Assembly (NCBI GenBank): GCA_943369665.1
Contig: CALRNX020000001.1
Location: forward strand, 62,001-126,000
Direction of reading: 5' to 3'
Source of the DNA: UKL13-3 sp943369665
Lineage (GTDB): Bacteria > Bacteroidota > Bacteroidia > UKL13-3
DNA: 64,000 nt
A program made the translations under genes and the position numbers. The notes beneath the pieces are model-generated. The model worked only from the letters and a program-made list of their open reading frames with translations. It did no database searches and was not told the origin of the DNA. Shown in pieces: positions 25,908-34,807 of the stretch; the stretch's first letter is position 1, and every line of letters starts with the position of its first letter.

Positions 25908-26579
25908 ATGAGTTGGATCAACAAACTGTTTAGTTCATCACTTGGCCAAAAATTGATAATGGCTATCACCGGGTTATTTCTTATTTCATTTTTAGTTGTT
26001 CACTGCACACTTAATGCGTTCATTTTTGCAAATGATGGCGGGCATTTGTTCAACGAAGGTGCTGAGTTTATGGGAACCAACCCTGTTATCCGAACCATGG
26101 AAATTGTGTTGTTCCTTGGCCTTATCCTTCATATTATTAAAGGATTGTCATTGTGGAGCCAAAATAACCAGGCGCGTCCTGTTAAGTATGCAATGGTAGA
26201 TGGAAAAGCCAACAGTAAATGGTACTCTCGCTCAATGGGGTTGTTGGGAACATTATTGTTGATGTTTTTAATTATCCACTTACGCCACTTTTGGTATGAA
26301 AGCCGCTTAACCGACAGGATCACCGGAGGCGAAACCACTTTATTTGCTGAAATGAGTGTGGTATTCCAAAACCTTTGGGTAGTAATCGTATATGTATTGG
26401 CAATGGTTTCATTGTCTTACCATTTGATGCATGGTTTTCAATCGGCTTTCCAAAGTCTTGGAATGAACCACAAAAAATACACTCCTCTTATCAAAGGCTT
26501 GGGATTATGGTTCTCCATCATCGTACCTTTTGTATTTGCATTGATGCCAATTGTAATGTACTTAGGAATTATAAAATAA
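25908..26579 (+). CDS. sdhC: Succinate dehydrogenase cytochrome b subunit
   Basis: This 223-residue membrane protein is the single-subunit b558 type of Bacteroidota. Helices run across about 12-35, 60-85, 105-130, 150-175 and 195-220, with conserved His in FLVVHCTLNA, LILHIIKGLSL, IIHLRHFW and SYHLMHGFQSA as haem ligands. It anchors the flavoprotein and iron-sulfur subunits and passes electrons to quinone. TAAATTTG at 25872-25879 matches a -7 box, 28 bp before the start, but I see no TTG at the right distance. Confidence 0.93.
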   Translation: MSWINKLFSSSLGQKLIMAITGLFLISFLVVHCTLNAFIFANDGGHLFNEGAEFMGTNPVIRTMEIVLFLGLILHIIKGLSLWSQNNQARPVKYAMVDGKANSKWYSRSMGLLGTLLLMFLIIHLRHFWYESRLTDRITGGETTLFAEMSVVFQNLWVVIVYVLAMVSLSYHLMHGFQSAFQSLGMNHKKYTPLIKGLGLWFSIIVPFVFALMPIVMYLGIIK

Positions 26580-26697
26580 TATTCATTGCCACAGATTGGT
26601 GCCGAAAATTTGAACTCGGTTGTTATGAACATTTACACTAACAACAAAGCAAACAGATCAGCGAAATCAGTGGCTCAAAAAATAAAGAAACATATTT

Positions 26698-28698
26698 ATG
26701 AGTAAACTAGACGCAAAAATTCCAGAGGGGCCAATCGAAACCAAATGGTCGAAATACCGCTCAACGGTGCCATTGGTAAACCCTGCCAACAAACGTAGTT
26801 TGGAAATTATCGTGGTAGGTTCGGGACTTGCAGGTTCTGCAGCCGCAGCATCGCTTGCCGAAATGGGATATAAAGTAAAAGTATTTTGTTTTCAGGATTC
26901 ACCAAGACGTGCTCACTCGATTGCGGCACAAGGTGGTATAAACGCAGCAAAAAATTATCAGAACGATGGTGACTCTGTTTACCGTTTGTTTTATGATACC
27001 ATTAAAGGTGGCGATTACCGTGCACGCGAAGGAAATGTTCACCGCCTGGCGGAAGTGAGCGGTAATATCATCGACCAGTGCGTTGCACAAGGTGTTCCGT
27101 TTGCACGTGAATACGGAGGATTATTGAGTAACCGTTCATTTGGTGGGACACAGGTACAACGTACATTTTATGCTGCGGGACAAACCGGCCAACAGTTATT
27201 ATTAGGAGCTTATTCAGGATTGGAACGTCAGATCGGAATGGGAGCAGTACAAATGTTCTCACGCCACGAAATGCTTGACGTAGTAAATATTGATGGCAAA
27301 TGCCGTGGTATCATAGCCCGCGACCTGATCACGGGAAAATTGGAACGCCATTTCGGACATGCCGTATTATTATGTACAGGTGGTTATGGTAACGTATTTT
27401 ACCTATCAACAAATGCGATGGGTAGTAATGTAACGGCTGCCTGGAAAGCCCATAAAAAAGGTGCATTTTTTGGCAACCCATGCTTCACCCAAATCCACCC
27501 TACCTGTATTCCTGTTTCGGGCGATCACCAATCGAAATTAACATTGATGAGTGAGTCGTTGCGTAACGATGGTAGAATTTGGGTACCTAAAAGCAAAGAA
27601 GATGCTGAAGCCATTCGCGCTGGTAAAAAGAGCCCGAATGATTTGAGTGAAGATGAAAGAGATTATTATTTGGAAAGACGCTACCCTGCTTTCGGAAACC
27701 TGGTACCTCGTGATGTTGCATCGCGTGCGGCCAAAGAAAGATGTGATGCAGGTTATGGTGTAAATAAAACAGGAGAAGCTGTTTACCTTGATTTTGCTGC
27801 CAATATGATGCGTTATGGACGTATTGAAGCAACTAAAAAAGGTATTCACAATCCAACAGATGCAGTTGTTAAACAATTGGGTAAGGAAGTAGTGGTTGAA
27901 AAATACGGTAACTTGTTTGATATGTACAAACAAATTACGGGTGTTGATCCATACGAAAACCCGATGATGATTTACCCTGCTGTGCATTATACAATGGGCG
28001 GGTTATGGGTTGACTACAACCTGATGACCACTGTACCCGGCTTATACGCTTTGGGTGAGGCTAACTTCTCGGATCACGGAGCAAACCGTTTGGGAGCATC
28101 TGCTTTGATGCAAGGTTTGGCCGATGGTTATTTTGTGATTCCATATACAATCGGTGCATATTTAAACAACGAGATCAGAACAAAAGCGATTTCAACAGAT
28201 GATGAAGCATTTGTAATTGCTGAAAAAGAAGTTCAATCGCGCCTGGATAAATTGATGGCTGTAAACGGAACAAAATCGGTTGACCATTTCCACAAAAAGC
28301 TTGGATTAATTATGTGGAACAAATGCGGTATGGGCCGTAACGAAAAAGGGTTAACAGAAGCCATCTCTGAGATCAGGGCATTGCGCGAAGAGTTCTGGAA
28401 AGATGTGCGCATACCGGGCGAAGCCAATGGAATGAACACTGAGTTGGAGAAAGCAGGCCGTGTTGCCGATTTCTTGGAACTGGGTGAGCTAATGTGTATC
28501 GATGCATTAAACCGTAAAGAAAGTTGCGGTGGACACTTCCGCGAAGAATACCAAACCGAAGAAGGCGAAGCATTGCGCGATGATGAAAACTTTGCATTTG
28601 TATCGGCTTGGGAAAACAAAGGAAGCAATACTTGGGAATTGCATAAAGAAGAGCTTAAATACGAGAATATTAAAATTGCTGCTCGTTCTTATAAATAA
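26698..28698 (+). CDS. sdhA: Succinate dehydrogenase/fumarate reductase flavoprotein subunit
   Basis: This 666-residue subunit carries covalently bound FAD. The FAD fold starts VVGSGLAGSAAAASLAEMGY, the FAD-attachment His lies in RRAHSIAAQGGINA, and active-site segments include PTCIPVSGDHQSKLTLMSE and VHYTMGGLWVDY, then GEANFSDHGANRLGASALMQ. It oxidises succinate to fumarate in the TCA cycle. Size and sequence fit the longer Bacteroidota type shared with B. subtilis-like complexes. It follows sdhC by 118 bp. Confidence 0.95.
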   Translation: MSKLDAKIPEGPIETKWSKYRSTVPLVNPANKRSLEIIVVGSGLAGSAAAASLAEMGYKVKVFCFQDSPRRAHSIAAQGGINAAKNYQNDGDSVYRLFYDTIKGGDYRAREGNVHRLAEVSGNIIDQCVAQGVPFAREYGGLLSNRSFGGTQVQRTFYAAGQTGQQLLLGAYSGLERQIGMGAVQMFSRHEMLDVVNIDGKCRGIIARDLITGKLERHFGHAVLLCTGGYGNVFYLSTNAMGSNVTAAWKAHKKGAFFGNPCFTQIHPTCIPVSGDHQSKLTLMSESLRNDGRIWVPKSKEDAEAIRAGKKSPNDLSEDERDYYLERRYPAFGNLVPRDVASRAAKERCDAGYGVNKTGEAVYLDFAANMMRYGRIEATKKGIHNPTDAVVKQLGKEVVVEKYGNLFDMYKQITGVDPYENPMMIYPAVHYTMGGLWVDYNLMTTVPGLYALGEANFSDHGANRLGASALMQGLADGYFVIPYTIGAYLNNEIRTKAISTDDEAFVIAEKEVQSRLDKLMAVNGTKSVDHFHKKLGLIMWNKCGMGRNEKGLTEAISEIRALREEFWKDVRIPGEANGMNTELEKAGRVADFLELGELMCIDALNRKESCGGHFREEYQTEEGEALRDDENFAFVSAWENKGSNTWELHKEELKYENIKIAARSYK

Positions 28699-28701
28699 GA
28701 G

Positions 28702-28729
28702 GGATTAGTAATGAGGGGACAGGGGTTAG
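28702..28729. repeat. Left inverted repeat flanking the four-helix-bundle gene
   Basis: The 28 bases from 28702 include ATGAGGGGACAGGGGTTAG. They are an imperfect inverted repeat (about 20 of 28 matching by eye) of 29137-29164, so the small gene between sdhA and sdhB looks like an inserted unit. Confidence 0.5.
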
Positions 28730-28743
28730 TAAAATAGAATATA

Positions 28744-29118
28744 ATGTCAGGAGTTAATTCGTTCAAGGATTTATTGGTTTGGCAAAAGGCGATTGATATT
28801 TCAGTTGAAGTTTATAGCCTTACCAGAAAATATTTTCCCGCTGATGAATTATTCGGTTTAACAAATCAAGTAAGACGGGCATCAAATTCTATATCATTAA
28901 ATATTGCTGAAGGGCATGGTAAACACACGACCAAAAACTTTGTCAATTATTTAAACACTGCTTTCTCCTCTAAGAATGAGGTAGAGTCTGGATTTTTGCT
29001 TGCAATAAAACTAGAGTTTATACCAGAAACTGAATGTAAAATATTATTCGATTTACTCACAGAGGAATCGAAAATGATTACTAAATTGATTGAAAGTTTA
29101 AATAAAAAAGATAATTAA
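28744..29118 (+). CDS. Four-helix-bundle protein (S23/IVP family), inserted within the sdh operon
   Basis: This 124-residue protein starts MSGVNSFKDLLVWQKAIDIS and has the family signatures FKDLLVWQKA, YFPADELFGLTNQVRRASNS and ISLNIAEGHGK, forming a four-helix bundle as in the protein encoded by 23S rRNA intervening sequences. Here it is nowhere near rRNA: it sits between sdhA and sdhB. Both flanks carry TTAG/GGGGTTAG-type inverted repeats. Function is unknown; the family is small, pentameric where studied, and often found scattered among Bacteroidota genomes. Confidence 0.88.
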   Translation: MSGVNSFKDLLVWQKAIDISVEVYSLTRKYFPADELFGLTNQVRRASNSISLNIAEGHGKHTTKNFVNYLNTAFSSKNEVESGFLLAIKLEFIPETECKILFDLLTEESKMITKLIESLNKKDN

Positions 29119-29136
29119 CCAGGTAACGGAAATAGG

Positions 29137-29164
29137 CTAACCCCTATTCCCTAGCCTCTAACCA
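29137..29164. repeat. Right inverted repeat flanking the four-helix-bundle gene
   Basis: CTAACCCCTATTCCCTAG and the next ten bases mirror the left flank at 28702-28729. Related CCTGTCCCCTAA and ACTAACCCCT motifs recur at 38749-38787. Confidence 0.5.
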
Positions 29165-29172
29165 CTTAAGAA

Positions 29173-29928
29173 ATGAGCGGAAATATGAACATCACACTGA
29201 AAGTGTGGAGACAAAAAAATTCAGACGAAAGAGGAAAATTTGAAACGTACAATGTTCCGAACGTATCGGAAGACATGTCGTTTTTGGAGATGTTTGACGT
29301 ATTAAACGAGCAATTGATCGTAGCCGGAAAAGATCCTGTAACATTTGACCACGATTGTCGCGAAGGAATTTGTGGTATGTGCAGCATGTTTATCAATGGC
29401 CGTCCGCACGGGCCTTTGAAAGGTGTAACCACTTGCCAATTGCACATGCGTTCGTTTAAAAACAACGATACGATTGTAGTAGAACCTTGGAGAGCAAAAG
29501 CATTTCCGGTTATCAAAGACCTGATGGTGGATAGAACAGCCTTCGACAGGATCATTGCTTCGGGAGGATATGTTTCGGTAAATACCGGTAATGCTCAGGA
29601 TGCAAACAGTCTTCCGATTTCAAAGGTGAATGCTGATGAAGCATTTGCTGCGGCTGCTTGTATTGGTTGCGGAGCTTGTGTGGCTGCTTGTAAAAATGCT
29701 TCGGCAATGTTGTTTACCTCAGCTAAAATTTCCCAATTGGCCTTATTGCCACAAGGACAGCCTGAACGTCAGCAACGTGCTTTAAATATGGTTTCACAGA
29801 TGGACGCTGAAGGTTTTGGTTCGTGCACAAACACCGGAGCTTGCGAAGCTGAATGCCCTAAAGGAATTTCGTTGGCCAATATTGCACGTATGAACCGCGA
29901 GTATTTGGGAGCATCATTTACTGCATAA
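29173..29928 (+). CDS. sdhB: Succinate dehydrogenase/fumarate reductase iron-sulfur subunit
   Basis: This 251-residue subunit carries three clusters: a 2Fe-2S centre in DCREGICGMCSMFINGRP plus a later Cys (TTCQLHMRS), a 4Fe-4S centre in CIGCGACVAACKN, and the distal centre in CTNTGACEAECPKGI. It relays electrons from FAD to the cytochrome b subunit. In most relatives it follows sdhA directly; here a four-helix-bundle gene lies between. It ends about 80 bp before a strong terminator at 30008. Confidence 0.95.
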   Translation: MSGNMNITLKVWRQKNSDERGKFETYNVPNVSEDMSFLEMFDVLNEQLIVAGKDPVTFDHDCREGICGMCSMFINGRPHGPLKGVTTCQLHMRSFKNNDTIVVEPWRAKAFPVIKDLMVDRTAFDRIIASGGYVSVNTGNAQDANSLPISKVNADEAFAAAACIGCGACVAACKNASAMLFTSAKISQLALLPQGQPERQQRALNMVSQMDAEGFGSCTNTGACEAECPKGISLANIARMNREYLGASFTA

Positions 29929-30007
29929 CAAGTTAATTGATGGATCATGTTTGAACAGATTAGGTGCTGTAACTTAATCAATTAAACCAGCATGGTTACA
30001 TAAACAA

Positions 30008-30049
30008 TAAAAAAAATGGCGTCAAATTGTATTTGACGCCATTTTTTTT
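30008..30049. terminator. Strong rho-independent terminator of the sdh operon
   Basis: ATGGCGTCAAAT and ATTTGACGCCAT pair perfectly, flanked by an eight-base A-run and an eight-base T-run. Confidence 0.92.
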
Positions 30050-30116
30050 GCAACTAACTTAACACTATTGTAATCTTATAAAACGTATATTAGCGCAAAA
30101 GTTTGCTTCCTTCCTT

Positions 30117-32801
30117 TTGAAAAAATTGTATAAGCATATATTTCCTTTTTGGGTATTCTTTTTTGCAAGTCTACCCCTATTTGCCACTCATTACAGAGCA
30201 GGAGAAATTACGTATGAACAAATATCCGGAAGGTTATACAAGGTTATTATAGCCACATACACCGATCCGGCATCGGATGCAAATGCCTTTACCGGAACAG
30301 TGGAACTAACTTGGGGTGACGGAACAGTACAAACTGTGAACAGGGTATCCAAAACCATTTTACTGCCCCAAGGAACCACACAGGAAAATATATATATCGC
30401 GCAACATTTGTATTCGAGTGACGGTGTGTTTAAGGTAAGTATTATCGACAGGAACAGGGTTGGTGGTATCTTAAATATCAATAATGGAGTGAATACAGAT
30501 GCCATAGCTTTTTATGTGTCAAGTGTGATTCGCATCAACAATTCAATTGGGAATAACCAATCGCCCAAGCTAACTGTTAAACCGATATTGGACGGTTGTC
30601 AGAACTTTTTTTACATGCACAATCCGGGTGCTTACGATCCCGATGGCGATAGTTTAGTTTACTCACTTGGAATTCCCAAAGATGCCGATGGAGCGAATGT
30701 TCCCAATTATACCATCCCCAATCATTCCGACAGCTTTACGATCAACCCGCAAAATGGAAATTTATATTGGGTATTTCCCACCGAATCCGGTTTGTACAAT
30801 ATTGTTATTCGTGTAACCGAATACCGTAACGGAGTTGTGGTGGGATACGTTGAGCGGGATATGCAAATTCGCATCAGGGATTGCAATAACCAACCACCCG
30901 TTATTGCCAGCTTACCGAACAGTTGCGTAGAAGCAGGTGACTCGGTAAAGTTTAATATTACCGCAACAGATATAAATGTTCAGCGAATTTACATCCGGGG
31001 GTATGGAGGCCCTTTCAGTCTTCCCATAAGCCCTGCAGTTATTAACCCCAATCCGGGTGTTGGTGTAAGTTTAGCCACTACCCAGTTTTTATGGAAAACA
31101 ACCTGCGATCATATTCGTTACCGTGCACATATGGGTACAATTGAAGCCATGGATGATTACCTCGGAGTTCCGATGGCAAGCTACGGTACGTTTAATATTA
31201 AGGTGGTGGGGCCTCGGCCAAGAGGGTTAACACTCAAACAACGGGGAAATGGTTTTATGCTTTCGTGGAACAAAGATTCGTGCCTGCTGGCCAATAAGTA
31301 TAAAATTTACCGTAAGATCGACAGCACCAACTATACCATTCAGCAGTGTGTAACAGGAATGCCGCCTCAACTCGGATACCAACTTATTGCTACCGTTAGT
31401 GGCAACGTGAATAGTTTAACCGATACCTTTTTTTATGATGATGACAAAGGAGAAGGACTCTCTCCTCTTATTACCTACTGTTATCGCATCGTGGCCCAGT
31501 TCCCTTCGCGGGCTGCCGATGGAACGAATATCGTAAGTGAACCTTCGGAAAGTTATGTTTCGGGAGAAGTTTGTGATGCCATTATATTAAGCAAGCCTGT
31601 TATTACCAAAGTTTCGATACGCAATACGAGTTTATTGAACGGTTCGCTTCAGCTCAATTGGATCCGCCCTGATACACTGGATACAAGTATTTATGTTGCA
31701 CCTTACCGGTTAATCTGCAAACGGGCTGTTATGAGCCCCAACGGGACAACAAGCAGCTATACCCCCTTCAAAACATTTGACTACAGTGCTTTTTACCTCA
31801 TTAACGATACATTTACCATCGATACCAATCTGAATACAATGGAAAATACCTATGTGTATCGGATCGAGTTTCAATATGATTCGTTGGGCACCTATGTGTA
31901 TATAGACGAAAGCCCGAAAGCATCTTCTGTTTTTATCAATATTTATTCAACAGATAATACCAATATCCTGAGCTGGAATGAAAAAGTTCCCTGGATAAAT
32001 GAACGGTATATTATTTATAAAAAGAATGCCCTGAACACTTTCGATTCGATCACAACCATCAGTTCGCGGCAATATGCAGATACTGGGCTTATCAACGGGC
32101 AGCCGTATACCTACAAGATACAATCCATAGGTCAGTACTCATTTTTGGATTCTGTTATTACTAATTATTCGCAGGAAGCAACAGGTATTCCGGTCGACAC
32201 CATTAAACCGTGTTCGCCTATTTTAACTGTAATTCCTCCCTGCGATCTGTTTTATGATTTTACCAATAAACTCAGCTGGAGTCCTCGCCTGCCGTGTGCG
32301 GATGATGTGCTGAGCTATAATATTTACTACAAAAAATTCCTTTCGGATCCATATACTTTACTTGGATCGGTGAGCTCGCAAACCACGAATTATAATGATT
32401 CGCGCGACACCCTTAAATATTCGATTGCGGGATGTTATGCCGTAACCGGGGTCGATTCGTTTAACAATGAAAGTTTGTTCGACAATCAGGTATGCATTGA
32501 TAACTGCCCTTACTACGAGATCCCGAATGTATTTACGCCCGAGTATACCGATAATAAAAACGACCTGTTAAGACCCTTCCCTTACCGGTTCATCAACAAG
32601 ATCGAATTAAAGATATACAACAGGTGGGGACAGGTAGTGTATGAAACAACCGACCTTGATATTAACTGGAATGGAAAAGTAAATGGTGATGGAGCAGAGT
32701 GCCCTGATGGTACTTACTTTTATATCTGCGATGTTCACGAACAATATTTACTCGAACTAAAGGTGAACCATAAACAGGGAACCATTAAACTTAACCGCTA
32801 A
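30117..32801 (+). CDS. Large exported protein with gliding-motility-associated C-terminal domain
   Basis: This 894-residue protein has a TTG start, a signal peptide (KLYKHIFPFWVFFFASLPLFA) and HYRAGEITYEQISGR right after cleavage. Fibronectin-type III-like repeats fill the middle (for example near residues 365, 475 and 600: LSWNKDS, LNWIRPD, LSWNEKV). The end, from about residue 805, is a CHU_C domain: YEIPNVFTPEY, LKIYNRWGQVVYETTD and GTYFYICDVHE. The CHU_C domain directs export through the T9SS. It is probably a surface adhesin; the ligand is unknown. Downstream, ribE starts 12 bp after its stop. Confidence 0.88.
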   Translation: MKKLYKHIFPFWVFFFASLPLFATHYRAGEITYEQISGRLYKVIIATYTDPASDANAFTGTVELTWGDGTVQTVNRVSKTILLPQGTTQENIYIAQHLYSSDGVFKVSIIDRNRVGGILNINNGVNTDAIAFYVSSVIRINNSIGNNQSPKLTVKPILDGCQNFFYMHNPGAYDPDGDSLVYSLGIPKDADGANVPNYTIPNHSDSFTINPQNGNLYWVFPTESGLYNIVIRVTEYRNGVVVGYVERDMQIRIRDCNNQPPVIASLPNSCVEAGDSVKFNITATDINVQRIYIRGYGGPFSLPISPAVINPNPGVGVSLATTQFLWKTTCDHIRYRAHMGTIEAMDDYLGVPMASYGTFNIKVVGPRPRGLTLKQRGNGFMLSWNKDSCLLANKYKIYRKIDSTNYTIQQCVTGMPPQLGYQLIATVSGNVNSLTDTFFYDDDKGEGLSPLITYCYRIVAQFPSRAADGTNIVSEPSESYVSGEVCDAIILSKPVITKVSIRNTSLLNGSLQLNWIRPDTLDTSIYVAPYRLICKRAVMSPNGTTSSYTPFKTFDYSAFYLINDTFTIDTNLNTMENTYVYRIEFQYDSLGTYVYIDESPKASSVFINIYSTDNTNILSWNEKVPWINERYIIYKKNALNTFDSITTISSRQYADTGLINGQPYTYKIQSIGQYSFLDSVITNYSQEATGIPVDTIKPCSPILTVIPPCDLFYDFTNKLSWSPRLPCADDVLSYNIYYKKFLSDPYTLLGSVSSQTTNYNDSRDTLKYSIAGCYAVTGVDSFNNESLFDNQVCIDNCPYYEIPNVFTPEYTDNKNDLLRPFPYRFINKIELKIYNRWGQVVYETTDLDINWNGKVNGDGAECPDGTYFYICDVHEQYLLELKVNHKQGTIKLNR

Positions 32802-32812
32802 CAACCCAAAAC

Positions 32813-33406
32813 GTGTTTACAGGAATTATCGAAACAACAGGAAAGATCGCACAAATTGTTTCCGAAGGAAGCAATATCCATTTCAGCATCTCCTCGCCTA
32901 TTACACATGAACTCAAAATAGACCAGAGCGTGGCGCACAATGGCGTTTGCCTCACGGTGGTATCCATTCAGGAGGGTTTGTACACTGTTACGGCTATTGA
33001 TGAAACCCTTGCCAAAACCAACCTGGGACAATGGCAGGTAAATGATGAGGTAAATATTGAACGTTGTATGCCGGCACATGGCCGTTTTGATGGTCATATT
33101 GTGCAGGGACATGTGGACACAACAGCCATCTGCACAACCATTACCGATGCAAACGGAAGCTGGTTGTTCACCTTTGAATTGCCCAATGCGGCAAACAATA
33201 ACCTTATTGTAGACAAAGGCTCTATCTGCATCAATGGGATCAGTTTAACGGTGGTGAACACCATTGGTAATACATTTAGCGTAGCCATTATTCCCTACAC
33301 GTATGAGTTTACAAACATGCACCAGCTCAAGGTAGGCAGCATGGTGAATATAGAGTTTGATATCCTTGGAAAGTATATAGCCAAGATGATGGCAGGCAGG
33401 ATATAA
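32813..33406 (+). CDS. ribE: Riboflavin synthase, alpha subunit type
   Basis: This 197-residue enzyme joins two 6,7-dimethyl-8-ribityllumazine molecules to make riboflavin. The start is GTG, giving the canonical MFTGIIETTGKI. Two similar lumazine-binding domains are seen: residues 1-95 (VAHNGVCLTVVSI, MPAHGRFDGHIVQGHVD) and 96-190 (LIVDKGSICINGISLTVVN, then VAIIPYTYEFTN). It lies 12 bp past the large CHU_C gene and may be read from the same transcript. Terminator at 33413. Confidence 0.94.
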   Translation: MFTGIIETTGKIAQIVSEGSNIHFSISSPITHELKIDQSVAHNGVCLTVVSIQEGLYTVTAIDETLAKTNLGQWQVNDEVNIERCMPAHGRFDGHIVQGHVDTTAICTTITDANGSWLFTFELPNAANNNLIVDKGSICINGISLTVVNTIGNTFSVAIIPYTYEFTNMHQLKVGSMVNIEFDILGKYIAKMMAGRI

Positions 33407-33412
33407 TGCCAT

Positions 33413-33446
33413 AAAAAAACCGCCCTACATTGCTGCGGGCGGTTTC
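33413..33446. terminator. Bidirectional terminator
   Basis: AAACCGCCC and GGGCGGTTT pair around a short loop, ending ribE on the plus strand and rplI on the minus strand. Confidence 0.85.
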
Positions 33447-33472
33447 TCTGATTTGGTAATCAATCAATTTTA

Positions 33473-33913
33473 TTACTCGGCTACTACCTCAATCTTAACG
33501 TTTACTACAACGTCACGGTGAAGGTTTACAGTTGCTTCATAATTACCTAATACTTTAATATCGCCAACTTCAATTTTACGTCTGTCGATATCATATCCTT
33601 TTGCACTAAGTGCTTGTGATATTTGCAAAGCAGTTACCGAACCGAAGATCTTATCGTTAGCACCGGCTTTGGTTCCGATGGTAATGGTTACATCTTTTAG
33701 TTTTTCTGCTACTGCTTCAGCATCAGTTTTTAGTTTAGTACGTTTTAATGCGCCTTGGCGGTTGTTCTCTTCCAATATTTTGATATTTGAAGAAGTAGCC
33801 ATAATAGCAATTCCTTTTGGAAACAGGAAGTTATTAGCATAACCATCTTTTACAGTTACGATATCACCTTGTTGACCAAGATTTTTTTGATTTTCTTTTA
33901 AAATAATTTTCAT
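33473..33913 (-). CDS. rplI: 50S ribosomal protein L9
   Basis: This 146-residue protein begins MKIILKENQKNLGQQGDIV and then KDGYANNFLFPKGIA, the L9 signature. The connecting helix follows (about 40-75, with many Lys and Glu), then the C-terminal rRNA-binding domain with NDKIFGSVTALQISQAL. It is last in the rpsF-rpsR-rplI operon, read from the promoter at 34638. Confidence 0.96.
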   Translation of the reverse strand: MKIILKENQKNLGQQGDIVTVKDGYANNFLFPKGIAIMATSSNIKILEENNRQGALKRTKLKTDAEAVAEKLKDVTITIGTKAGANDKIFGSVTALQISQALSAKGYDIDRRKIEVGDIKVLGNYEATVNLHRDVVVNVKIEVVAE

Positions 33914-33930
33914 GTTGTTCTGTCTCCTTA

Positions 33931-34206
33931 TTATTTTAATTGATCTGCTACATATGGAAGAAGAGACAAGTGACGTGCACGCTTAACTGCCAAAGCAACT
34001 TTACGTTGGTATTTCAAAGAAGTACCAGTAAGTCTGCGAGGTAAAATTTTACCTTGCTCGTTTACGAACTTCAACAAGAAATTAGCGTCCTTGTAGTCGA
34101 TATACTTGATACCCGATTTTTTGAATCGGCAGTATTTCTTTTTTTGTGGAGCTTCAGGTGTAGTATTAAACACCATAGCTGGATTGTGTTGTGTTTTTGC
34201 TGCCAT
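33931..34206 (-). CDS. rpsR: 30S ribosomal protein S18
   Basis: This 91-residue protein has a lysine-rich leader, then KYCRFKKSGIKYIDYKDANF, FVNEQGKILPRRLTGTS and the final KYQRKVALAVKRARHLSLLP. It pairs with S6 on the small subunit. It is 2 bp after rpsF and 17 bp before rplI. Confidence 0.96.
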   Translation of the reverse strand: MAAKTQHNPAMVFNTTPEAPQKKKYCRFKKSGIKYIDYKDANFLLKFVNEQGKILPRRLTGTSLKYQRKVALAVKRARHLSLLPYVADQLK

Positions 34207-34208
34207 GA

Positions 34209-34610
34209 TTACTTACCTTCTTGTTGTTTGTCTTTTTTAGGTTGGTTAAATTCGCCATTGCGCTTGCGCTGGTTGTAAATCACTGCGTGTTTGTCGAGTG
34301 ATGTAGTGAGGAAACGCATGATTCTCTCGTCACGTCTGAAGGCTAGTTCAAATTTAGAAATAAAGCTGGCTGCGGCTTTGTACTCATAAATATGGTAAAA
34401 GCCAGTGGTTTTTTTACTAATTGGATAAGCCAATTTCGTTAAACCCCAGTTTTCTTCATGAACCATCTCTCCACCGTTTTCAATAATCATGTTACGGTAC
34501 TTAGCCAAAGCATCTTTCAATTGCTCGTCTGAGAGTACGGGTGTGAAAATAATCACAGATTCATAGTCGTTTAGGACAACTTCATCTTTTGTTGTTTTTT
34601 TAGTCGCCAT
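34209..34610 (-). CDS. rpsF: 30S ribosomal protein S6
   Basis: This 133-residue protein has the S6 ferredoxin-like core: NDYESVIIFTPVLSD, MVHEENWGLTKLAYPISKKT and FYHIYEYKA, then SKFELAFRRDERIMRFLTTS. It carries an extra Lys-rich N-terminus (MATKKTTKDEV) before the usual YE strand. The ATG at 34610 is chosen over an in-frame ATG at 34640, which lies at the -7 element and would be upstream of transcription. First gene of the ribosomal operon; no ssb gene is inserted as in many other phyla. Confidence 0.94.
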   Translation of the reverse strand: MATKKTTKDEVVLNDYESVIIFTPVLSDEQLKDALAKYRNMIIENGGEMVHEENWGLTKLAYPISKKTTGFYHIYEYKAAASFISKFELAFRRDERIMRFLTTSLDKHAVIYNQRKRNGEFNQPKKDKQQEGK

Positions 34611-34637
34611 TTTTATCTTGGGATAATTAAAGGACGG

Positions 34638-34667
34638 CAAAAGTAGGCCTTATTTTAATATAATCAA
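34638..34667 (-). promoter_or_regulatory. Promoter of rpsF-rpsR-rplI
   Basis: A minus-strand TTG (34667-34665) and TACTTTTG (34645-34638) are 19 bases apart, matching the Bacteroidota consensus; the rpsF ATG is 27 bases past the -7 box. Confidence 0.75.
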
Positions 34668-34732
34668 ATATATACTGCACATTTTCCCTGTTTATTTTCA
34701 CTTTTTCAGACACAATGATAGCCATTTACAAA

Positions 34733-34766
34733 GAAAAGGCCCAATTCAACCGAACTGAGCCTTTAT
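34733..34766 (-). terminator. Terminator of the Hsp20 gene
   Basis: On the minus strand AAAGGC-T-CA-G-TTC and its mirror GAA-T-TG-G-GCCTTT form a hairpin with a CCTTTTC tail, 42 bp past the stop of the Hsp20 gene. Confidence 0.6.
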
Positions 34767-34807
34767 CTTACCCTATGAAACTTTGGTACTACCCAAATTA
34801 TCGTTTA

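Noticed and set aside
26624..26704. A 26-codon ATG frame (MNIYTNNKANRSAKS...) ending across the sdhA start
   Set aside because: It is short, has no family resemblance and lies in the normal leader of sdhA; it could be chance. A coupled leader peptide cannot be shown.
27538..27987. 149-codon minus-strand frame inside sdhA
   Set aside because: Fully antisense to a clear succinate dehydrogenase gene, rich in His/Phe/Cys; a shadow.
28744..29118. 23S rRNA intervening sequence
   Set aside because: The four-helix-bundle protein is the type named for that location, but the flanks are sdhA and sdhB, and no rRNA sequence is present anywhere in the window.
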